Origin: Chytridium lagenaria
Taxonomy: Eukaryota; Chytridiomycota; Chytridiomycetes; Chytridiales; Chytridiaceae
Reading direction: 5' to 3'
NCBI GenBank assembly: GCA_025449115.1
Contig: JAHLKC010000239.1
Coordinates: 1 to 33,250, forward strand
Length of the DNA stretch: 33,250 bases
Positions 20,924 to 30,840 of the stretch are shown in pieces. How positions within the stretch are numbered: the first letter of the stretch is position 1; each line of letters begins with the position of its first letter. The position numbers and the translations under genes are program-made. The notes under the pieces are model-generated. The model had not been told where the DNA came from and made no database searches. It saw only the letters and a list, made by a program, of their open reading frames with translations.

Positions 20924-23900
20924 TTAAACACTCCCTTCAGACCCCTTCCCCAACAACAACTTCAAATCATCCATCCTCGACTCCCTACTCTCCATCTTCC
21001 CCTTCCCCTTCCCTTCCTCATCAAAAGCCTGACTCGACACCAACCTCTTCCGTTCCTGCACCAACAACACCCGTTCCTCAACACTCCCACTAATCACAAG
21101 CCTCACAATCTTAACCGGCCGCGTCTGGCCTAATCGATTGATCCGATCAAGTGCCTGAGTTTCTACGCTACCGTTCCACCAGGGGTCAACAATGAAAGCC
21201 TGTAGGATGTGTGAGCATTTAAAGATGAGAGGACGCACCAAATTCCCTGCGACCAAGTTTAGCCCAAAGCCAGCTGACTTAATGTTGCTAGAAATACTGG
21301 TTCCAGGATCGTCTGGAACGCTCGTATACTATTCGCCCTTGCGTTTCTCGACATGCTCCCATCAAACCTCACAAAGTTAATCCTGCCTTCTTCAAAAACG
21401 GTGCAATCTACCACAAAACATCGTTAATTTTCCAATAAAGCGTCGTTATCATATTCACTCACCACATCCAACATTTTACTCCACTGACTAATATAACGCC
21501 TTTGTAGTCGAATCTTTGCCAACTCCTCCCCCAAAATCTCTACAATCTTATCAACCTTTGAACTCGGCTTCAATGCTTCCTCTTCTGCGTCCACAGTTTC
21601 CTCATCAACGTCTTCAACTTCGTCGTCTTGAGACGCGCTTTGAGATGCCGACCCTTTCTCCTCCTCCGCCATCGTTCCTCGAATTCGCCGGAAGTTCATA
21701 AGTTCACCCATCACAAGTTTATCGCGACACATAGGACACGGGGACCCTTGTTGACCTGAATGACACCTTCAATGCACCTACATTCCAAAGTCACTAAACC
21801 AACTCAAAAGACCTTCACTCACGTTTTACAAAAGAAATGCCCACAATGCGTCACAACGGGTTTCGTCATCGTATCCAAACAGACTGCACAGTCTTCCGCA
21901 AAATTCTCGCGGAGGATGCTGAGGAGTTTACGGATGTGGGGGTCAGAAAGGGATACGGTTGAGCTTGAGTTGGCGCGTGCAAAGAGTTCCTTTGCAGCGG
22001 TTTCGAGAAAGATCTGGCGGGAGCCGAGGAGGGAGAGTGATCGGCAGGTTTGACGAAGACGGAGAGGACTTCGAGGATGTGGGCTGTTAAAAATATATTT
22101 CAGTCATCGCCTGAATTCAGCAAAAATTGGGGGAGTCTCGATAAAGAAGCACAACGAAAATAAAGTATTACCATAGTTCTGTTGCGGCCCATGTCCCAAA
22201 TCCACACTTTCCTCTCAAACTCCACCATAAGCGCCTCATAAGTCTTCCTCTCTTCCTCATACTTGAAATCAACAGGTACAGATGCACCGTACATTTCGGC
22301 AACTCCAAAATCGGCTTTCCATCAAACACCATATCCTTCATGCGCCTCAAGCATAATTCTTTCATCAATATCTATATCATGGTAAGAAAATGGAGGAGGA
22401 GGAGGGGGGAACTTTAAGAAGATCAACGTTTCCAGTGGAACCTCGCGTGCGACAAAGACATTCTTGAACCAGTCGTGCATGTCAAAGGGCTCGTAACGGA
22501 GGAATTTGAGGACAGGGTAGAGGTCTCTGATTGAGTTTTGGATAGGTGTGCCAGATACAATGATCCTCCTTTCACCTACAAGAAGAATTAGTCAAAAAAA
22601 AGGAAACACTTTAAAAAAGAGGTATAAATAAATCTAACATACCATCCAACAAAACGCAGCCTCTGATTGCTTATTCTTATGATTCCGAATGATATGTCCC
22701 TCATCCAAAATCACCCTCCTCCATTCACGCCATGCAAACCGCTTCTGGTGACTTCATACTTTGAGCCCATATTATCTAATCCAATTAAGTCAGCCTCAAA
22801 ATGATGTCCTTACATCGTTAAACGATATCAAAAGTTGAGAGTTGCTTCGAATCTTCATACGGTCTTTCCCGTGGAAAACGTGGAATGAGGTCGTGTTCGG
22901 GATGATATGTGTTGGATTTGGTCGCACCAGTTGGATTAACGCTGTGTGGAGTTAGAAAAGTAGACGCTGGTTCAAGGACTTACTTAATGGGCAAACAATT
23001 AGAGTTGCTTTAGAATATTTTCCGTTGGGGACTGATGGTGTATCGACGACACCTGCCCCGGTCGGTCGCTGACAATGAGTGAAAGGATCTGCGATGTTCG
23101 TAAGAACACAATGTTAGAAGTTAAACACTGTACCTGTAGAGTTTTTCCTAATCCCATATCATCTGAAATTTTATCAGAACACATTTATAAATTATGAATA
23201 TACCAGCCAGTAACGCTCCACGGCACAGTTTTGGTGGTTTATCAAACGAAACAGCTGAATTAGTGGCGACGTTAAGTAATGCTTTTGTTTGATAGTTTGC
23301 GTCTTCTCGCGATAAATCTATAAATAGCAACGTATGAGCGTTAAATGCACACTAAATATACACTCACCAAATTGCGAAGTCGGCCCCTCTGTTTCTGGCA
23401 ATCTCGGATGCTCTTTTGAAATCAACCAATGCAACCCTTGCAGCTGATACGAAAGCAGCTGCGTAACCAGTTTCTTTGGCTGAGGTGCTTTTGGCATCTT
23501 CCAATACATTAAACAACCGTTAAAGTTTCATTTCATACCTTTGATAAGTCCACTTGAGACATTGAAAGTCTCTCAAGCACCGTCGCAGGGCTCATTGTCT
23601 TCACCACTTGCGATTTACCCAGAATATCTTGTTGCGCGGTGTTTCGACCGATCATGCCGGCACCTGAGACAGCAAGGTGGTATCCCCTTGCTTGAAGGTG
23701 TTGAAGAACGCTTGCTTTATGCTGTTCCGTGGAGTTCAAGTACAGGAAAATGGGGAGATCGTATGCGCCCTTAGGGCCTCGAACGACGCCTGCAACATAA
23801 ATGTTATTTTCTGTAATAAAAAAGGAGATACTTTCCATCCACTCTTATTTTCCCTTGATCAATAAGCGGAGCAAGCGTTGCAGCCGTTTCCCTCGGAATA

Positions 23901-24973
23901 TGTCCAACTTGCACCTCATTCGCGTTCAGCACCTGAATCGCGTTCCGATCATACTGATTATTCGGTTCTCTTCTCATAATCACATGCTCTTCAATGCAAA
24001 CAAGACCGTCTAACAAAGTTATGGTTCAATGCATTCGCATATGCTTACGGTAGTATCTGATACCAACAACCTAAAAATAGATTAGCATCCGGGAGATGCA
24101 GAGGGAAAAACCTTTTCTGATTTGTAACCTAAGAATACTTCTTTCTTCTTTCATCTTGGTTCTGACTTCCCCAAACCATATTCGGTCTCGCGTTCAACTT
24201 CGCGTTAACAGCCTGAGACGCCTGCGAAGCCGGTGATGTCTCCCCACCATTCACCCAAACCGGATTCACGTTCCCCCTAGGCGTAGTCGGCACCACCCTC
24301 CGCATTCTCCTTTTGCAAACCCGGTGCAGCTGGTGGCGTCCCCAAAGTATTTATCCAAACCGCATTCAGATTCCCTCCCGGCGTCGTCGGCACCACCCTC
24401 GCGTTCACATTTTGCAAGGCTTGCGAAGCCGGTGGCGAGTTCACCCATACCGGATTCGCCTTCCCCACAGGCGTTGTTGGCACCCGTCCTGGTGTCGCAT
24501 TGTTCACCCAGCCCGCACGTGCAGGAGAAGCAAGAGGAGTCTGTTGAACTGGTTTCTTTCCAGAATCATTCACCCAGACAGCAGATCGTTGGGATGGTGT
24601 CGATTGGGGAGATTGACGGTTGAATGAGGGTGTGGACGGTGCTCGTTTGATGGATGTGACGACAACGTCGTCGTCGATGTGCATGGATTGGGAGGATCCG
24701 GAGGTAGACTGAGAGGAGGTTAGGCTGGAGGAGACATTGCGATCAAGTCTCTGCATCAGTCATGGCGAATATAAAGTAGATTGTTAGCAGCATGCATCAG
24801 ACCGCAGTGGATGTTCTTACAGGAACTTTTCGCTGATCACTGCCGACAAGTTGAGATGCTGGCCTGCTCACACCCGTAATGATGATATCATCTTCATTGG
24901 AAGATCCCTGCGATGCCGCATCGTTGCTGATGAGGTCACTGCGTCGTTTGTTCATGTTTGGGACCTTGGACAT
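20924..24973 (-). CDS. HLTF: HLTF/Rad5-like HIRAN-SNF2-RING helicase
   Basis: SWI/SNF2-family DNA translocase and ubiquitin ligase, which in HLTF/Rad5 remodels stalled forks and polyubiquitinates PCNA. The start is MSKVPNMNKRRSD at 24973. A low-complexity N-terminus with VWVN repeats (24175-24590) is followed by a HIRAN domain (about 23660-24016: MRREPNNQYDRNAIQVLN, VGHIPRETAATLAPLID). Helicase motifs: I, ALLADDMGLGKTLQ, restored by splicing near 23150-23215; II, RRVILDEGH at about 22694-22720 (DEGH is typical of this subfamily); III, IIVSGTPIQNSIRDLYPVL near 22540. A C3HC4 RING (CAVCLD...THCGHFFCK...CPMCRDK, about 21720-21900) is interrupted by an intron. The C-terminal lobe ends with VDPWWNGSVETQALDRINR and LGQTRPVKIVRLV. 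HIRAN before SNF2, with RING inside the helicase, is the HLTF order. Single-base indels occur, for example near 24300. Confidence 0.92.
24175..24590 (-). repeat. VWVN/VPTTP repeats in the helicase N-terminus
   Basis: Six short motifs recur in the disordered N-terminus: SAVWVND, RAGWVNN, NPVWVNS, NAVWINT, NPVWVNG and NMVWGSQ. Three are preceded by VPTTP[VGR]G, and full units are about 33 residues. The DNA copies are clearly related. One frame break near 24300 is an extra G, recognised because the flanking unit reads NARVVPTTP in frame. Confidence 0.75.
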
Positions 24974-25386
24974 GTTTTGCAAGATCTCAAAGTTCTGGAC
25001 AAACTTTTGACGTGCAAACGGTATACGCGTAAAAAAACATATTTGCAATCAAGCTTAAATACAGTCCCTAAAACCAAAAGCCGAGCGCTCAAGAAACCAG
25101 AAAAAAAAAAGTGCAAAGCGATATCTTTAAACCGCCATCAAAGAAGAAAAGAAGAAAGAAGACTACCAACCATGAATGGGAAACTATCTATAAAAATCCC
25201 TAAAACCGACTAAAGCGAAAATAGGCCAGAAAAGAGAAGAAGAAAGCGAAGAAGAAAAAGGGGAGCAAAACCAAAATACGCCAAGAAATATAAAGGTGAA
25301 AAAGAAACAAGCCCAAAACCCCCAAACTATCCTAAAGAAATCGTCAAAGTTCCAAAACCTTCGATATATACACACAAGAAACCAAA
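24974..25386. other. A-rich intergenic region
   Basis: Lies between the start of the helicase gene and the stop of the next minus-strand gene. The plus strand is strongly A-rich, with many AAGAAG/AAAG stretches at 25060-25320, giving poly-pyrimidine on the coding strand. No credible gene; probably the helicase promoter and the 3' end of the upstream gene. Confidence 0.4.
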
Positions 25387-28300
25387 TCAAATCGGCAACC
25401 CTTCAACACCCATCACCGTATCTCCCCCCAAAACCCACATCACCATGGCTGAAATCCCTTTTATAACAAACCCAGCAAAATCAACAAAATTATCCATAAT
25501 AGTTGGCGGCCTTATCCCTTCAATAGGTAAGATGATCGGCGGATACGCATGAACCGCCGGAAGATCCGGCTGCGACGGCGAAAGAACCGTGAGAGAAGGG
25601 AAGGTGCTGAAGTAGACGGCGTTGTGTTCATGCTTCAAAAAATGGTAAGCAATTACGAAACTAAAATAGGAATAGGACTTTCAATTCTTACCTTTGATAC
25701 ACCCACAAAAAATATACCTGAAGGACCAAAAACAGAGCTACAAAGAAGATTGCCCGGGTTACAAAACTTCCGATACTTTTTTTGCTGCGTAAGGCAGCTT
25801 GACCTGAATTCACAGTCGATACGCCGGTGATGCCTGTTTCGTTGGAAGCTTTACGGAGGTTTGTAATAACATCCTGGAAAATAGTTAAAACGGGAAAGGA
25901 GAGGGCCAACATACCTGCGCTTTCTTTACTCTCTCCTCCATCTGAAGGACCTGCTTTTCCAGCTCCACCTTGCTAGCTTGCACAAAGGCTACCCTCATTG
26001 AAGTCGCCCTGATGCTCTCTTCAAGCTCACTGTAAATCAAAAAGATCCGTCATTAGAAAATCTGCCATGGAACTTGAACGAAAAAAAGTCTAACCTCCCC
26101 ATATTTTTCCCAGCCTTCTCCACCCTCCCCATGCACTCCCCAACATCCTTCACCAGCCTCCTCATCTTCACATAAATCCTCTCAGCCTCCACCTCCCCAT
26201 ACCCTTCATCCTCCTCCTCCTCTTTCTAAAGTCCCAGCACTCGCCTCCCTAGCCTCCTTTTCAATCTCCGCTAACCTAAACTCCAGATCCCTCAGGACCT
26301 GGCGTTCAGCATTCTCGGTCCCAGAAAAGATCTGAGAGATCGGCGATGCGCGCGGTGCAACAACGGTCGTGGCTTTAGAGGGCGTTGCGATGGGTCGGGA
26401 TGCGATGGATCCAAAGACGTGGGATGATCCAACGGGTTTTGAAGGTGTCCGTTTCTTGTCGTCACCACCGTCTCCACTCGCACCCAGCCCTCCATTACTG
26501 GTACCACGGGCCCCATTCTCTCTCGACAGGGGCGCTGCACTCGCACTTGTCTCCCTACTCACTTTCCCACCTCCGTTCCCTGTCTTCTCCCCGCCGTCCA
26601 CAGGCTCCTCCATACCCGTTAACATTTCACCGCCGGCCACTGCCTCCTCTTCCTCTTCCTCCTCAACTACAACCCTCTCAATTCCACTCCATTCCCCCAA
26701 GTCCATCAATCCCCTCATCTCTCCTTCCCCAACCATATTCGGTCGTCCATCATTCTCAAACACGCCGCTAGCGTCAGCAGATCCGACGGACGATAACCCA
26801 CCCACCATCACATGCGACATGGTAGACGCGAAGAATGGGTGACGGGGTGATTCGCGAGAGGGTGGGGACGATGAGGGTGTTAACTCCGTGTGAGCTCTCT
26901 CCGTTGAGACGGGAGGTCTGCTGTCTGCTTGAACGATAAGTTCGGGATCTTCCGCAACGTCCTCCATCAAACCGAATTGAGTCTCAGGTTTTTCCTTCAC
27001 GGCGATAGAAGCCGCAGCCTGTGTCTGTCCACCCAACGGCGACTTTACAGGAACCGGCAGCTGACTCGGCTTCGGAGGAGACGTCAAGCTCAAACGATGC
27101 GACGGCTTGACGTCATCCTTAAAGGATTTAAAAAAAAATCAGCAAATGAAGTGGGTGCGACGACGGGCTTCATCTCTCTTGAAATGGGAACCACCGATTT
27201 CACATCATCCTTAACGATTTGAAAGATGGAATTTGCCACAGACTTGGGAGCGGTGACCACCTTCGATGCCCCAAAAAGTGACGGCTTCAAGTCTTCTTTC
27301 ACAGACTCAAAGAGCGAATCCGCAACAGACTTCGGAGCGATACTCGTTTTCTGTACCTCAAAAAGCAATGGCTTAGCATCATCGTTAACCGACTTGAGCA
27401 GCGAGTCCGCATAATTTTTCGGTCCCCTGAAAAGCGACGGCTTCACGTCATCTTTAACCGACATAAGGAGAGAATCCGCGACAGAGGCGATGCTCGTTTT
27501 AGGTGCTCCAAGAAGTTTCATATCTTTACCAGACTCAACGCGCGACTCCTCAACGGACGCAACAACCGATTTGGGTGCCCCAAAAAGTGACGGCTTCACT
27601 TCCTCCCTCACAGACCCGAAAAGTGAATCCGTAAAAGGCTTGGAAGCGATTTTCGGTCCGCCAAAAGCGACGGCTTCACATCGTCTTTCATAGACTCCAA
27701 GACTGAATCCGCGATGGGCTTCAGAGCGAGAACCCCCTTCGATGCCCCAACAAGCGACGCCTTCACGTCATTTCTCGCAACCTCAACACTGGAAGTCGCG
27801 GTAGGCTTCGAAGCCGACGTCTTCATATCGTCTTCACAGATTCAACCAGCGGATTCACAACAACAGGCACAACATCCGTTTTTCAGTCCCCCGAAAACCG
27901 ACGTCGTGACCCCATACTTCACAGACTTCCACAAAGAATCCGCAATCGAAGTAGGCGCCTCAAATGCGGTAGAAGTAGAAGCGACGGGCGGTGCTGGCGT
28001 CACTCTGAACGGTCTTGAAAATCGAATCCGCGATCCCATCGATATCAACAGCCGTCTCCGCCTCCAAAGTCGATTTGGCGGACGCCCCATCTTTCCCAAC
28101 CTTGGCATCCGCCATATTTAAGTCCTTGAATCCCCACTTTGCACCCTCATGTAAGGCTTCAACCCAAAATTCTCCAACTCCATTTTGACGGGATCTGCAA
28201 CACTCTCAAGGCTTTTCTTTTCGCGTAAGGGCGATATCTCGGTGTTACTGTCATTATAAGTACGTTCCATTACTGGTGAAGTCTTTTTGCTTAATGTGCA

Positions 28301-30119
28301 ATACGAGTCGAACTTGGAAGGTTCATCGACAACGTCGTCACCAACTCCACGGTCGACTAAAATGGCATCTCCGACTTGAACTTCCTCGTCCCGCATTTCT
28401 ACAAGGAATTTCCTCCTTCGTACTTTTCGCAGCAAGGGTTGAAACTTTCCTCACGTCTCCACTAGTTTCTCCAGCCACCTCTCTTTCACCCTCTCCCAAG
28501 GTCTTCTCCTCTGACAGCGTCGTCACCTTTCTCAAATCCCCACTCTCCTCCTTCATTTCCCACCCCTCCAAATCTGCCTCGCCTTTGCTCTCATCCACAT
28601 CCTTACTCAACGTCGTCACCTTCCTGACCTCCTTCCGTTCACCCACCACGAACTTCTCAGGCTTCATAAACTGTCGAAATGTATCCGCGGGATATAGGAA
28701 CGCGAAAAGGACGAGTCAAAGGGGTCAAAGGGGGATGGGGAGGTGTGGGGTTGCGGCGGGGTTTAGAGAAGGCAGGTGGGGAGGGTGGGGAGGGGAGTGT
28801 TTCGAGGGAGTGAGGCTGTAAAAGAAAGATATATACGTTAGAAGGTATGTCGTCTTACCGAAAGCGCTAACAACGCGTTTTAAGTGAAAAGCATAACTCA
28901 TAAATGTCAATAAAAGGTGCTCACCGAAACCCTACTTAATTCCTTCAAAAGATGCTGTGGTGTCAAATTCCGTCCCTTGAACATTGTAAGTGGCTTTGTG
29001 GCGGATGACTCTCGTCTCGGAGATCTGGCCTCCATCGACTCTTCAGTCTTTTCTTCGCGTTCCTCCATCTTTCTTGATGCTTCGTGATCATCCACATGCT
29101 TTTTTGCGGAAAGTGGTTTCGCAACAGGAAGCTTGCTCCCTGACTCGATGCATCGTGGGCTCGGCTGAAGGTGCGGCGTTCTATCATGTCCAATCCATAC
29201 AAGTCAGTCAAAATACCTAAGCTAACTCAAACGTCCGAAAAAACACAAAAGTCCTTACCTTCATCCCGGGTTCATTGAAGCCCCCATCAACCCATCTTCT
29301 CATTCCTCACTCTCCCCCTTCCCCAACCGGCCCCGCGACAACCTCTTCGCCCGTTCAGTCGCCCACCTCAATTTCGAATGCGGCGTCTTCCCTTCGCCAC
29401 CCCCGTTTTCACAACCGACACCCCCTTCGCAATCCTCCTCGCCTCCCCCATCTTCACTCCATCCAACACCACCCCCTTCTCCCCGTCCGTCACCACCATC
29501 GAAGTCGACTCCATGGTCACCCGTTTCCATCCCTCCTCATCGCGTTTCCACATCCCCAATGCGGGCGCAACTGCCGACCCTGCTGTGAGTTTGATGGAAT
29601 GGGAGGGGCAGGATGATGCGATGGAGGAGTTGAGATGGTGTCGGGTTCAGAGAGGATGGAGGAGATGTCACCAAAGGATTGTTGGGGTGCCAGTTACCCG
29701 TGAGTTGGAGGTGGGTGTTGGAGGTATCGTGGGATGGGTGGGATTGGAAGGAGTGGGACCCGTGGAGGGGGTTGGTGGGAGGTTCGAGCGATAGAGTGTT
29801 TGTCGTCGTCGTCGTCGTCGTCGTCGTCCTCGTCAATGCGGTGAACACTTTTAGCGTTGTCAGGTTCGTCGTCGTCTCGAAAAAGATTCTCTGGGCTGGT
29901 TCGTCAAACAGAAAGCGCTTTCGTTAATTGTTGTGGTGGTTTGAGGTGGCTGAGAGGTGTTCGAGATGGAAAAGGGGGGAGTTCGGTTGAGAGATCGGGG
30001 ATCTCGTCGTCGGTGGATTGAGAGGGTTTCGGAAAAGGAGCTTTTGTAAGATGGTGGATGTTGAATGCAAGTGGATGGTGCGGGGGGAGTCCTCCTTGGG
30101 GGGAGGGTTGGCCCATCAT
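25387..30119 (-). CDS. Large repeat protein with coiled coil and membrane segment
   Basis: Not recognised. Read from 30119 (MMGQPSPQGG): a Pro-rich, acidic start; a folded-looking part (MWKRDEEGWKRVTMESTS, VVLDGVKMGEARRIAKGVS, RRWVDGGFNEPGMK, about 29270-29560); introns at about 29180-29261 and 28816-28924; three VRKVTTLS motifs (28440-28660); about twelve degenerate ADS-SVK-DVKPSLFGA units (27100-28060); a Ser/Pro/Gly-rich stretch with a poly-Glu run (about 26660); a coiled coil (LEFRLAEIEKEAREA; KLEVELEKQVLQMEERVKKA, 25920-26300); one strong membrane helix (AIFFVALFLVLQVYFLW, about 25690-25750); and 80 final residues ending GVEGLPI. Such an order suits a membrane-anchored tether or envelope protein, but that is a guess. 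Several single-base indels are inferred. It could be two genes, though the splice joints favour one. Confidence 0.55.
27100..28060 (-). repeat. About twelve degenerate 24-33-residue protein repeats
   Basis: Translated units share [IVF]ADS[LI][FLW]-SVK-D[VL]KPSLFGA-K, often followed by S-VAPKS. Clear units include VADSLLMSVKDDVKPS, YADSLLKSVNDDAKPL, VADSLFESVKEDLKPS, VANSIFQIVKDDVKS and IADSVLESMKDDVKPS. Unit length varies, and some units are eroded (for example VEESRVESGKDMK). On the plus strand the same DNA gives recurrent GACGGCTTCA and CCCCAAAAAG words. Confidence 0.85.
28440..28660 (-). repeat. Three VRKVTTLS protein motifs
   Basis: KEVRKVTTLS, GDLRKVTTLS and GDVRKVSTLA occur at roughly 27-36-residue spacing, each followed by an acidic Glu/Gly-rich spacer. 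They form a second, shorter repeat family within the same large minus-strand gene. RKVTT and RKVST resemble basophilic kinase sites (RxxS/T), which is only a pattern match. Confidence 0.7.
29802..29828. repeat. Perfect (GTC)9 microsatellite
   Basis: Nine GTC copies on the plus strand, that is GAC on the minus strand. In the large minus-strand gene this encodes a poly-Asp run in one frame (RIDEDDD...KHSIAR) or poly-Thr in another. The Asp frame fits better with the preceding FRDDDEPDNAKSVH. Confidence 0.85.
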
Positions 30120-30840
30120 CTTGTGAGAGAGCTTTATAAGATAGAGCTACTTTCGGACTTTTTTTTGGGTTGCAGAATTTTTACTTTCGGCTGGTGATTT
30201 TTGAAGAGGGATGCTTGCAACGACAGAGTCGGAGATGATGGGTTCTGAATGGACTGAATCAGCTCTCCTCAGGGCCGTCATTAGAGCTCTTGGGGTTGCC
30301 CTTGAAGCGAGAGTTTATGCTGTCCGGTCAAGTAGTATCTGAAGCTACTTTGGAACGACTTGGAAACCTTGACGGATGTTGTGAAGGAGATGATTTTAAC
30401 AGAGATGGGTCAATCTGAACTCTGGCCTCTCAAATCCAGTCATATTGCCCCCTACCCTTACGTATCTAAGCAAAAGGTTTTATGAGTAGAAAAAAGGTTT
30501 TGCTTGTAAGTCGCGATTTCGCTCAGAGAAAAGTTGTTTTTTGCATGAGTCAGTGTGTTGATGGAGAAATACCGCACAGGAATGTTATAATAATATCGCG
30601 GCATTTGAAACTTTTTTCTTTCTTTCTTTCTTTTGTTGTTGTATTTATAATTGGCTCTCGTCGTCTTTTTAAAACCTCTTCCCGCCACTTTTCCGTTATT
30701 TTTTCTCGACTAACAACCATGATATTCATTAAGAATGTATTTTTAACGCGTCTTTAGACCGAGACCTTGGACTAAACCCGCCACCACTCGAAAAAAACAA
30801 GTTATCGTTATATATTCTTCTTTCCACAAAACCCGTCGAT
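30120..30840. other. Intergenic region between two minus-strand genes
   Basis: Apart from a possible short plus-strand ORF at 30211, nothing is recognised. A pyrimidine-rich (CTTT)n-like tract lies at about 30614-30632. The left part should hold the promoter of the repeat/coiled-coil gene, the right part the 3' end of the phosphatase gene. Confidence 0.4.
30211..30342 (+). CDS. Possible small ORF or gene fragment
   Basis: A 43-codon frame from ATG 30211 reads MLATTESEMMGSEW followed by ESALLRAVIRALGVALEARV, an amphipathic, coding-like composition in otherwise empty DNA. If one base is missing near 30338, as elsewhere in this window, it would continue as SEATLERLGNLDGCCEGDDF to a stop at about 30418 (some 68 residues). 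No family recognised and no splice evidence, so it may be chance. Confidence 0.2.
   Translation: MLATTESEMMGSEWTESALLRAVIRALGVALEARVYAVRSSSI

Noticed and set aside
25387..25638. KASH-type C-terminus on the large TM protein
   Set aside because: A TM helix follows a coiled coil, but the final residues (VEGLPI) lack the terminal PPPx motif and the tail is longer than usual.
26369..26842. 157-residue plus-strand Ser/Pro-rich frame
   Set aside because: Antisense of the Glu/Gly-rich part of the large minus-strand gene, where splice sites and the coiled coil support the minus strand.
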